A stretch of 8,552 bases of DNA from Deltaproteobacteria bacterium (GTDB taxonomy: Bacteria > Myxococcota > Polyangia > Haliangiales > Haliangiaceae). The stretch lies in NCBI GenBank assembly GCA_018262455.1, contig JAGSPR010000299.1, positions 1 through 8,552 of the forward strand. Reading direction: 5' to 3'. The notes beneath the pieces are model-generated. The model saw nothing but the letters and a program-made list of their open reading frames with translations. It was not told the DNA's origin and made no database searches. Shown one piece after another: positions 1 through 5,585 of this stretch (the first letter of the stretch is position 1; each line of letters opens with the position of its first letter). A program made the position numbers and the translations under genes.

Positions 1-1176
1 CGCCTCGCTCTGGCCTCGCGGGATCGCGAGCAGCGCACCGCGGTAGACCTCGGCCTCGTAGGCCGCGTAGTTGAGGCCAAGGCCCAGCACCGCCGCCTCG
101 ATCGGGCCGAGCTTCACGTAGTCCGCCACGCCGTAGTAGATGACATAGAGCTGCAGCAGCACCGGCGTGCCGCGAAACAGCTCGATGTAGACCCGCGCCG
201 CCGCCCGCATCGGCGCCGCGCCGTACACCCGCGTGATCGCGAGCAGGAGGCCGAGCGGCATCGCGAGCAAGAACGCGAGCACCGAGAGCTCGAGGGTCAC
301 CACGGCCGCCGACGCGAACTGGCCCAGCATGTCCCAGTCGAAGGTCCGCGCCTGCGTGGCGGCGCCGACCGCCGACCTGGCCTCGGTCTGCCGCGCGTCC
401 CACAGCTTCTCCTTGCTCAGGATCCGCTCGAGCTCGCCATCGGCCCGCATCGCGGCGAGGGCTTGATTGATCGCCTGCTCGAGCGCGTGATCTCCCTTGC
501 GCATCCCGATCGCGTAGCTGCCGCGGGCGATGTCGTAAGGGATGCACCGGAGCTTGGGCCGCGACGGGATGCAGCCGTAACGATCCGCGATCACGTTGTC
601 GAGCAGCACGGCCTCGGTGCGCCCGAGCTCGAGATCGTCATAGGGCTCCTGGTTGCCCTCGTAGAGCACCGGCTCGACCGGCAGCATGTTGAGGATGTCG
701 TGGGCGTACGTCTGGTTCAGCGTGCCGACCCGCTTGCCGCGGAGATCGAAGATCGCGCGATAGGGGTCGCCATCGCGGATCGTCAGCGTCTCGGCGTAGA
801 TGAAGTACGGATCGGACAGCAGGATCCGTTCGCGGCGCTCCGGTGTGGCCTCGAGCCCGTTCATCACGACATCGAAGTCGCCGCGCTCGAGCGAGGGCAC
901 GAGGTTCGACCAGGTGTACTGGACCATCCGCGCCTTGACGCCGAGCCGGCGCGCGATCGCGTCCATCAGGTCGACCTCGAACCCGATCACGCGGCTCGAA
1001 TCCGCAGGATCGTCGTAGACGTAGGGCTCTCCTCCGTTGCGGTCGGCGCCCCACGTGATCTCGCCTCGCTCCTGGATCCCTGCAAGCGTCTGGCCTGGCG
1101 CATCGCCCCCGCCCGCACAGCCGCTCAAGGCGACGGCGGTCACCACGGCCAACGCTGCCAACGCTGCCCGGCTCAC
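1..1176 (-). CDS. Polar amino acid ABC importer, lipid-anchored substrate-binding domain fused to permease (3' part missing)
   Basis: Predicted inner-membrane importer subunit of the polar amino acid (HAAT) type. The GTG start at 1176 is chosen because an in-frame stop (TAG) lies 12 codons upstream and because it gives a clean signal peptide with lipobox LSGC (Cys20). Residues about 35-258 form a family-3 periplasmic binding domain: GFEVDLMDAIARRLG (65-79) and the segment MNGLEATPERRERILLSDPY (105-124) are typical signatures. A linker follows, then a permease domain from about 284, with hydrophobic spans near 290-315, 337-352 and 358-375 and the hallmark ELFRGTPVLLQL (332-343). The frame is still open after 392 codons and ends just as the EAA loop (which contacts the ATPase) begins. 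A partner ATPase is expected to the left. The substrate cannot be assigned beyond a polar amino acid. Binding-domain/permease fusions are known in this family; the lipobox in front of the fusion is less ordinary. Confidence 0.92.
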   Translation of the reverse strand, partial: MSRAALAALAVVTAVALSGCAGGGDAPGQTLAGIQERGEITWGADRNGGEPYVYDDPADSSRVIGFEVDLMDAIARRLGVKARMVQYTWSNLVPSLERGDFDVVMNGLEATPERRERILLSDPYFIYAETLTIRDGDPYRAIFDLRGKRVGTLNQTYAHDILNMLPVEPVLYEGNQEPYDDLELGRTEAVLLDNVIADRYGCIPSRPKLRCIPYDIARGSYAIGMRKGDHALEQAINQALAAMRADGELERILSKEKLWDARQTEARSAVGAATQARTFDWDMLGQFASAAVVTLELSVLAFLLAMPLGLLLAITRVYGAAPMRAAARVYIELFRGTPVLLQLYVIYYGVADYVKLGPIEAAVLGLGLNYAAYEAEVYRGALLAIPRGQSEA

Positions 1177-1182
1177 GAACGG

Positions 1183-1188
1183 AGTATG
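1183..1188 (-). promoter_or_regulatory. -10-like hexamer CATACT before the ABC importer gene
   Basis: CATACT on the minus strand matches four of six positions of TATAAT, including the important second A and last T. Exactly six bases separate it from the GTG start, so a start site seven bases past the hexamer would be the G of GTG. No Shine-Dalgarno sequence and no good -35 box are visible. Assignment rests on position and on the same pattern at neighbouring genes. Confidence 0.3.
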
Positions 1189-1210
1189 CCGGACCCGAGG
1201 GTTACTGCGC

Positions 1211-1216
1211 TACGAT
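1211..1216 (+). promoter_or_regulatory. -10-like hexamer TACGAT before the di-iron protein gene
   Basis: TACGAT fits the TAnnnT form of the -10 element and ends six bases before the ATG at 1223, so the predicted transcription start coincides with the A of ATG. No purine-rich ribosome binding site lies between 1195 and 1222. The -35 region (about 1188-1193) is not convincing. Confidence 0.35.
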
Positions 1217-1222
1217 GTGTCC

Positions 1223-2194
1223 ATGGACATGGGCCGCATGCTCGACAAGTGCATCCGCGACCAGTGGTCGATCGACGACCTCGACTGGTCCCTGTCGCCG
1301 CCCGCGCTGCCCCGCGACAAGGAGGAGCTCGTGGTCCAGGCGTTCGTCGACATGTCCGCCATCGAGCTACTCGCCGGCGCGCTGTTCGAGGTCCACCGGC
1401 AGAAGACCACCGACGAGACGCTCCGCAAGATCTTCGCCACGTTCGTCGCCGACGAGAAGCGCCACTCGGCGGTCGCCGCGCGGCTCGCCCGCCACTACGA
1501 CGTCCATCACTACCGGACGTACGTCGAGAGCCCCGCCCTCACCCGGTTCCGCCCGCACTTCCTCGCGGTCGTCGAGAACACGTCGCCCGAGATCGCGAAC
1601 GCGTACATCACGTCCGGCGAGCTGATCCTGGACGTCGCGCTGCTGCGCTCGCTCGATGATTATGTCGCCGACGACATGAGCGCGCGCGCGATGCACCTCA
1701 TCAACCGCGACGAGTCACGCCACATCGCGATCGACTTCCACATGACGGAGCTCTACGCCTCCGACGCCTACCTCGCCGAGATCGCTCGCCGACCGCGGCC
1801 GTCGCTGCGCGAGATGCGCTCCGGGATCCGCGCGCTCCTCACGATGATGTGGCACGCCAAGCCGTTCCTCCAGCAGGTGTTCCTGGCGCCGATGGATCGC
1901 ACCGATCCGAGCGGGCGCCGCGTCCAGGAGGCGTTCAAGCGGATCCAGCTCATCCTCCGCAAGCCCACCGTGGCGCGGACGCCGTTCTCGCGCCTGATGA
2001 TCGCGATGCAGAACATGTACAACCGCCCGGTGCTCGGCAAGCTGTTCGGTCGCGTGCTGCTGCGTGTGCTCGGCGCCGATCCCCGAGCCGCGCGCATCCA
2101 GTTCACGCAGGCCGAGCTGGCGCGCGCGCAGACCATGTCGTTCGACGAGCTCGCCGAGGAGGCGCTCGCGGTCAAATACGCCAGCGAGTCGTAA
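1223..2194 (+). CDS. Ferritin-like di-iron protein of unknown substrate
   Basis: A 323-residue soluble protein without signal peptide. The ATG at 1223 is preferred over in-frame ATGs further upstream, which would overlap the divergent importer gene. Two copies of the ferritin-like metal motif are visible: Glu48, then Glu78-x-x-His81 (ADEKRH), and Glu133, then Glu164-x-x-His167 (RDESRH). This is the four-helix-bundle set of ligands for a carboxylate-bridged di-iron site, as in AurF-type N-oxygenases, ribonucleotide reductase R2 and related oxidases. The spacing differs from AurF, which has an additional HxxxE ligand not seen here, so AurF itself is not assigned. The C-terminal half (about 190-323) is Arg-rich and helical, with no recognised motif. 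Predicted role: O2-dependent oxidation, or possibly oxidative-stress handling. It is transcribed away from the importer and ends 15 bp from the convergent cytochrome-rhodanese gene. Confidence 0.85.
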   Translation: MDMGRMLDKCIRDQWSIDDLDWSLSPPALPRDKEELVVQAFVDMSAIELLAGALFEVHRQKTTDETLRKIFATFVADEKRHSAVAARLARHYDVHHYRTYVESPALTRFRPHFLAVVENTSPEIANAYITSGELILDVALLRSLDDYVADDMSARAMHLINRDESRHIAIDFHMTELYASDAYLAEIARRPRPSLREMRSGIRALLTMMWHAKPFLQQVFLAPMDRTDPSGRRVQEAFKRIQLILRKPTVARTPFSRLMIAMQNMYNRPVLGKLFGRVLLRVLGADPRAARIQFTQAELARAQTMSFDELAEEALAVKYASES

Positions 2195-2209
2195 CGACCA
2201 CTCGCTCGA

Positions 2210-3328
2210 TCACAGCCCGCCGCGCGGCTGCGCGGGCGGCTCGTTCACCGGCGGGGTGACCCCGGGGGCGGCGGTGACCGGGTACTTGCGCTGGTGCCAG
2301 ACGTTGATCCCCTCGTCGAGCACGAGCGCCTTCTTGTAGCCGCGCTTGACGAGCTCGTCGACGACGATGCCCGACAGGTGATGCGGGCAGGCGCAGTACG
2401 CGATCACGTAGACGTCCTTGGGCACGTCGTCGAGTCGCTTCATGTCGTGGTACGGGATCGAGACCGCACCTTCGATGTGGACCTGCATCCACTCGGATGG
2501 CGGGCGGGCGTCGATGATGATCATGCGGCGCTTGGCGGCGAGCGCCTTGTGGACATCGTCGACGCTGATGAACCGGTTCTCGCGCGGGGCCCACACCGGA
2601 TCCTTGCCCTTTGGGTTCAGCACGAGCGGCTCCTTGCCGGTCGGCGCGGGCAGCAGGTTGACCGCGCCGGGCCCGGCGGATCCAAGCGCGCGCACATACG
2701 CGACCACGTCGTCGAGCTGTGCCGGTTTCAGCACCGGACCGAACGCCACCATCTTCGTGCCCGGACGGCCCTTCTCGATCGCGTAGCGGACGAACGAGTC
2801 ACTCGCGAGCTTCTGGAACTGGAGGTTCGCGAGGTGCGGGGCCTCGCCACGCGTGGTCGCGTCGCCATGGCAGGTCTTGCAGTGCTCGGTGTAGAGCGGC
2901 GCGCCCTTCGCGGGATCGCCCTTGTTGACCGCGGCGAGCGCGACCGGTTGCGGGGCGGTGCCGCGGAGGAAGCGCACGATCTGGTCCACCGAGGCGTCGT
3001 CGAGCGGGCCGCCCAGCGCCTTGCCGTACGCCCCCATCGAGGTGCCCGGACGACCGGCGATGATCGAGCGGCGGATGAAGTCATCGGTCGCGGTTTCGAG
3101 AAACGTCGCGCTCACGAGCGAGGGCGAGTGGTCGGCCGCGTAGCCCTTGCCCTCGACGCCGTGACAAGGCGCGCACAGCTTGCCGTACGTGATCTTGCCC
3201 GCGGACTCGGCGACCGAGGGGGGACGGGGTGGTGCGGGTGCGGGTGCGGGCGCGGGCTGGGCCGAGCCCGAGTCACACGCGGCCAACACGACGACGAGCG
3301 GCAGGAACCATCGCACGCCGAACGTCAT
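2210..3328 (-). CDS. Di-haem cytochrome c-rhodanese fusion lipoprotein
   Basis: A 372-residue exported lipoprotein: hydrophobic leader, lipobox LAAC (Cys18), then a Pro-Ala linker (25-37). The first cytochrome c domain has CAPCH (Cys52, Cys55, His56), with Met98 a likely distal haem ligand. The second has CKTCH (Cys150, Cys153, His154), with Met193 in the matching RPGTKM context; both domains share the RPGTxM motif, suggesting duplication. From about 253 to 352 follows a rhodanese domain: IIIDARPPSEWMQVHIEGAV (270-289) is its typical entry segment, and the active-site loop is YCACPHHLSG (311-320) with catalytic Cys312. The fusion suggests that persulfide or sulfane-sulfur chemistry at the rhodanese is coupled to electron transfer through the haems outside the cytoplasm. 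Asp follows the lipid Cys, which in E. coli would favour inner-membrane retention. No Shine-Dalgarno is seen. The partner oxidase is not in the window. Confidence 0.9.
   Translation of the reverse strand: MTFGVRWFLPLVVVLAACDSGSAQPAPAPAPAPPRPPSVAESAGKITYGKLCAPCHGVEGKGYAADHSPSLVSATFLETATDDFIRRSIIAGRPGTSMGAYGKALGGPLDDASVDQIVRFLRGTAPQPVALAAVNKGDPAKGAPLYTEHCKTCHGDATTRGEAPHLANLQFQKLASDSFVRYAIEKGRPGTKMVAFGPVLKPAQLDDVVAYVRALGSAGPGAVNLLPAPTGKEPLVLNPKGKDPVWAPRENRFISVDDVHKALAAKRRMIIIDARPPSEWMQVHIEGAVSIPYHDMKRLDDVPKDVYVIAYCACPHHLSGIVVDELVKRGYKKALVLDEGINVWHQRKYPVTAAPGVTPPVNEPPAQPRGGL
2215..2240. terminator. GC-rich hairpin at the convergent gene junction
   Basis: Arms 2215-2225 and 2230-2240 pair at nine of eleven positions around a four-base loop. 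The hairpin lies in the last codons of the cytochrome-rhodanese gene, just beyond the stop of the di-iron gene. There is no T-tract, so a terminator role is only possible; the arms could simply reflect GC-rich coding sequence. Confidence 0.25.
3234..3257. repeat. Hexanucleotide tandem repeat in the Pro-Ala linker
   Basis: Four units of GCGGGT/GCGGGC in a row encode, on the minus strand, the Pro-Ala linker between the lipid-anchored N-terminus and the first cytochrome domain. Because the unit is six bases, copy-number change would alter tether length by two residues per unit without breaking the frame. Confidence 0.7.
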
Positions 3329-3408
3329 ACCACTGTCCCGGCGACGATGAAGTCAGCGAGCGCCAGGACGTCGAGGGGCTGGATCGCGCACGGTTGGATC
3401 GGGAACCG

Positions 3409-3810
3409 TCAGCGGTGGTCTCGAACGACCGGGCGTTCGCGATGGTCGCGCACGGGCGGGCCGTTACGATGATCGCGAACGTTGCCGCCGGCACGCCAGC
3501 CACCCTCGACCCACACGTGGCCGCGGCCGCGGCGCTCCCACCGGCCCTGCACCCAGTAGTGATTGGCGCGCTCGCGCTCCCACCGGCCATCGAGCCAGAT
3601 GTAACGACCGCCGCGGTGAGCCCAACGCCCTTCGACCCACACGAAGCCAGGACGGGTCTCGACCACGATGGTCCTGGGCGGCGGCGGTGCTTCCTCCACC
3701 TCAACAAACGCGACCGGGACGCCGACGTGCGCCCGACCGTGAACCACACAGCCGACGGACGGGGCCGCGACGATCGCGGTGAGAGCGAGGCGAGCGAGTA
3801 GGTGCTTCAT
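3409..3810 (-). CDS. Small exported WxxGxW (YXWGXW-type) repeat protein
   Basis: A 133-residue basic protein with a signal peptide (1-20) and a possible but non-canonical lipobox SVGC (Cys21). The ATG at 3810 is supported by a strong Shine-Dalgarno. After a proline stretch (APPPPR, 41-46) come four W-[VL]-x-G-x-W units at 58-63, 72-77, 86-91 and 100-105, spaced exactly 14 residues apart. The tail carries VRDHR three times (111, 120, 129), spaced exactly nine residues apart, and the protein ends on the last copy. The first array matches the YXWGXW/BcpO-type repeat family, whose members are small envelope proteins without known enzymatic function; a beta-hairpin repeat fold is likely. It lies 80 bp upstream of the cytochrome-rhodanese gene on the same strand, so co-transcription is possible, but the function is unknown. 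Confidence 0.85.
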   Translation of the reverse strand: MKHLLARLALTAIVAAPSVGCVVHGRAHVGVPVAFVEVEEAPPPPRTIVVETRPGFVWVEGRWAHRGGRYIWLDGRWERERANHYWVQGRWERRGRGHVWVEGGWRAGGNVRDHRNGPPVRDHRERPVVRDHR

Positions 3811-3815
3811 GAGTT

Positions 3816-3822
3816 CTCCTCC
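3816..3822 (-). promoter_or_regulatory. Strong Shine-Dalgarno GGAGGAG for the WxxGxW protein
   Basis: GGAGGAG on the minus strand ends five bases before the ATG at 3810. It is the clearest ribosome binding site in the window and contrasts with the apparently leaderless starts of several neighbours, implying that this mRNA has a true 5' leader. Confidence 0.75.
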
Positions 3823-3840
3823 AAGACGTGGCGATGAGAG

Positions 3841-3864
3841 CCGCCGTGAGACCCGCCGTGAGAC
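3841..3864. repeat. Two perfect 12-bp tandem repeats in the upstream region
   Basis: CCGCCGTGAGAC occurs twice without a gap, 31 bp upstream of the WxxGxW protein start. A degenerate third copy (seven of twelve bases) adjoins it on the gene-proximal side. It could be an operator array or part of a 5' leader for the minus-strand gene; nothing further can be read from it. Confidence 0.6.
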
Positions 3865-3890
3865 CCGGCAGATTGCGAAGATATTCGACT

Positions 3891-3919
3891 GACTTAGGAA
3901 TGAACACGAACGTTAAGTC
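3891..3919. promoter_or_regulatory. Inverted repeat GACTTA-N17-TAAGTC, possible operator
   Basis: Six-base perfect arms at 3891-3896 and 3914-3919, separated by 17 bp, sit in the most AT-rich stretch of the divergent spacer. The 23-bp distance between arm centres is about two helical turns, suiting a dimeric regulator. Promoters for the minus-strand gene probably lie here too, for example TATCTT on the minus strand near 3878-3883, but no good -35 box is seen. Confidence 0.3.
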
Positions 3920-3961
3920 GTGGCGTCCACCCCTCCCGGACGCAGTATGCCCCGTATGACT

Positions 3962-3980
3962 TGTGGGCGGAAATCCCACA
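3962..3980. promoter_or_regulatory. Hairpin/operator TGTGGG-N7-CCCACA
   Basis: Perfect six-base inverted repeat (3962-3967 and 3975-3980) with a seven-base spacer. The heptamer ATCCCAC at its right arm (3973-3979) recurs in opposite orientation at 4034-4040, directly beside the -10-like element of the PD40 gene. This spacing of a repeated motif around a promoter is what an operator pair would look like; it could also be a short RNA hairpin. Evidence is sequence symmetry only. Confidence 0.3.
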
Positions 3981-4016
3981 TCGGAGCTGCGGTCCTGCGG
4001 AGGCTCAACGAGTGCT

Positions 4017-4045
4017 TCAGAACCCAATGTAACGTGGGATATGAT
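4017..4045 (+). promoter_or_regulatory. Promoter TTCAGA-N17-TATGAT of the PD40 lipoprotein
   Basis: TATGAT (4040-4045) matches five of six -10 positions and TTCAGA (4017-4022) four of six -35 positions, with the ideal 17-bp spacing. The predicted transcription start, seven bases past the -10, is the A of the second of two consecutive ATG codons (4052). No clear Shine-Dalgarno is present. This is the best promoter candidate in the window. Confidence 0.5.
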
Positions 4046-4048
4046 TTG

Positions 4049-4945
4049 ATGATGCGTCGTTGCGTCCTGGTGCTTGTGGCTGCCTCCGCGGCCTGTAGCG
4101 CCGGTGCCACGGTCGGCGCCGGCGGGATCGACAGCGGCAGCAACGAGATCGACAGCCCGCCCCCGATCGACGCCGCCGCGCTCGATGCCGAGGTCCTCGG
4201 ACCGTTCGGCGCGCCACAGCAGATCACGACTGCTGCGACCGGGCTGCTCGAGGACGATGGCACCCTGAGCTTCTCGGGCCTCGAGCTGGTGTTCGCCGTC
4301 GTCGACGCCGCCGATTCCAACCGCAAGGATCTGTTCTACGCCTCGCGGCCCGACCTGCAGAGCCCGTTCGGCGGAGCGACCAAGCTGGCATTCTCGACGA
4401 CTGGCACCACCGAGGAGACTCCGCGGTTCTCCGGCGATGACCTCACGCTGTTCTTCGCGAAGACGAACGGCGCGAACGGGATCGATGTCCACCAGGTCAC
4501 CCGTCCCGCCGCGGGCAGCCAGTCGTGGGGCACGCCCCAGCTCGTCGACGTCAACAGCACCGCCACCGACAAGTGGTTCTCGCCGTGCGCTGGCAACCGC
4601 TACCTGATGATCGTGGGCGGCGACATCGCCGAGGGCACGCTCGGCGACGGGCCGCCAGCGGTGGTCCCCGAGCTGAGCTCGGCCCAGAGCGAGACCGGCA
4701 CGTTCGTGACTCAGGACTGCCTGACCGTCTACTTCGCGTCGAACCGTCCCGATGCCGTGAAGACCCAGCTCTACCGCGCCACTCGCCCGGCCCTGGCGGC
4801 GCCCTGGAAGACGCCGGTGCTGATCACCGACTTCGCGACCCTCGGCGGCGATCAGCAAGATCCTTGGATCTCCCCCGACGAGCGCACGTTCGTGTTCGTC
4901 AGTAACGTCTCCGGCACCAACGATCTCTACATCTCCACTCGGTGA
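4049..4945 (+). CDS. PD40-type beta-propeller lipoprotein
   Basis: A 298-residue exported protein. The start is at 4049 or at the next codon (ATG, 4052); in-frame ATGs further upstream would remove the signal peptide from the N-terminus. The signal ends in AASAAC with probable lipid Cys16 (Ser at -3 is not ideal). A Gly/Asp/Pro-rich linker (17-50) follows. The rest shows four WD40-like PD40 blades, each with S-[PG]-D/L...xF-[FV]-A/V then LF/LY-x-[AS]-[TS]-R: about 75-112, 125-166, 219-259 and 272-298. Typical pieces are FSGDDLTLFFAKTNG (127-141) and PWISPDERTFVFVSN (272-286). Related domains occur in TolB and in many myxobacterial surface lipoproteins, where they bind proteins or ligands. No catalytic site is visible. 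Cys180 and Cys224 may form a disulfide. It precedes the LTD-nuclease cluster by 52 bp on the same strand. Confidence 0.88.
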   Translation: MMRRCVLVLVAASAACSAGATVGAGGIDSGSNEIDSPPPIDAAALDAEVLGPFGAPQQITTAATGLLEDDGTLSFSGLELVFAVVDAADSNRKDLFYASRPDLQSPFGGATKLAFSTTGTTEETPRFSGDDLTLFFAKTNGANGIDVHQVTRPAAGSQSWGTPQLVDVNSTATDKWFSPCAGNRYLMIVGGDIAEGTLGDGPPAVVPELSSAQSETGTFVTQDCLTVYFASNRPDAVKTQLYRATRPALAAPWKTPVLITDFATLGGDQQDPWISPDERTFVFVSNVSGTNDLYISTR

Positions 4946-4957
4946 TCGGCCCTTCAG

Positions 4958-4977
4958 CCTCGATCGCGCGGGCGAGG
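4958..4977 (+). terminator. Weak terminator-like hairpin after the PD40 gene
   Basis: CCTCG (4958-4962) pairs with CGAGG (4973-4977) around a ten-base loop, followed by TTTGAGTT. The stem is short and the T-run poor, so termination would be partial at best. Its place, between the PD40 stop and the next -10-like element, fits a boundary between two transcription units. Confidence 0.25.
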
Positions 4978-4984
4978 TTTGAGT

Positions 4985-4990
4985 TACCAT
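4985..4990 (+). promoter_or_regulatory. -10-like hexamer TACCAT before the LTD lipoprotein
   Basis: TACCAT fits the TAnnnT -10 form and ends seven bases before the TTG start at 4998; the predicted start of transcription is within one base of it. No Shine-Dalgarno or -35 box is convincing. It may drive the LTD-nuclease operon. Confidence 0.3.
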
Positions 4991-4997
4991 AGGCGCC

Positions 4998-5585
4998 TTG
5001 CGCGCCGCCGGCTCGATCCTCTTGCCCTCCACGACGCTGGGGATGATCGCGATCGGCTTCGTCGCGGGCTGCGCGCGCGATCCCGAGCCGGCCGAGTGCC
5101 CGACGGTCGAGCCCGGCGCGCTCGTGGTCACCGAGGTCCGCGGGCCGCAGAAACCCGAGGATCAGAACGGGCCGTGGATCGAGCTGTTCAACGCGAGCAC
5201 CAGCTCGATCGATCTCGAGGGGACCAAGGTCCGGTTCCGCCGCAAGGACGGCAGCACGGAGGTCCCGATCCTCGTCCGGCGATCGGTGGTGGTCGGCCCC
5301 GGCGAGTACGTCGTGCTCGGCTTGTTCGATGACAGCGCGCTGCCGGCGTTCGCCGACTATGGGTTCGGCAACGACTTCCGCGACACCTGGCTCGCCGCCG
5401 CGGCGATCGACGTCGAGACGTGCGGTGATCGCGTCGATGTCGCGACCTACGACGCCCTTCCCGACACCGGCACCTTCTCGTTCGGCAGCGCGCCGGACGC
5501 CAACCAGAACGACGATCTCTCGCAGTGGTGCACGGACCCGAGCTCGCTCGGCTCACCCCGCGCCGCCAACATCGCATGCCCATGA
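4998..5585 (+). CDS. Single lamin-tail-domain (LTD) lipoprotein
   Basis: A 195-residue protein. The TTG start at 4998 is used because the only in-frame ATG (codon 16) falls inside the signal peptide; the signal ends in a canonical lipobox VAGC (Cys25). Residues about 39-165 form a bacterial LTD: ALVVTEVRGP (41-50), then PWIELFNASTSSIDLEGTKV (59-78), the classic strand with E-[LI]-x-N-x-S and the DLxG turn, then VVVGPGEYVVLG (97-108). The C-terminus has NDDLSQWC (171-178) followed by GSP (185-187) and a closing Cys194, a Cys-bounded tail also found in the triple-LTD protein downstream. LTDs are non-catalytic immunoglobulin-like beta domains; in bacteria they are found on exported proteins, often with nucleases and phosphoesterases. 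Its last codons overlap the SNase gene by four bases (ATGA), so the two are translationally coupled and probably partners. Confidence 0.88.
   Translation: MRAAGSILLPSTTLGMIAIGFVAGCARDPEPAECPTVEPGALVVTEVRGPQKPEDQNGPWIELFNASTSSIDLEGTKVRFRRKDGSTEVPILVRRSVVVGPGEYVVLGLFDDSALPAFADYGFGNDFRDTWLAAAAIDVETCGDRVDVATYDALPDTGTFSFGSAPDANQNDDLSQWCTDPSSLGSPRAANIACP

Noticed and set aside
1037..1222. N-terminal extension of the di-iron protein by 62 residues
   Set aside because: It would overlap the importer gene on the opposite strand and the added residues are unlike the compact di-iron domain; ATG 1223 has a -10-like element at the right distance.
463..1659. A 398-codon open frame on the plus strand
   Set aside because: It spans the divergent promoter region and overlaps both the importer and the di-iron gene in other frames; the real proteins there have clear motifs.
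3234..3257. GC-rich hexamer repeats as a CRISPR or mobile repeat
   Set aside because: Only four 6-bp units, inside a coding Pro-Ala linker, with no spacers.
2294..3472. A 392-codon open frame on the plus strand
   Set aside because: Antisense to the cytochrome-rhodanese gene, whose haem motifs and rhodanese domain are unmistakable.
3701..5131. A 476-codon open frame on the minus strand
   Set aside because: It runs antisense through the PD40 gene and both of its neighbours; its product is a Gly/Arg/Asp/Glu-rich string with no domain, as expected from GC-rich antisense frames.
5525..5581. N-terminal extension of the nuclease from an earlier ATG
   Set aside because: It would put 19 charged residues in front of the signal peptide; the ATGA overlap start at 5582 is far more natural.
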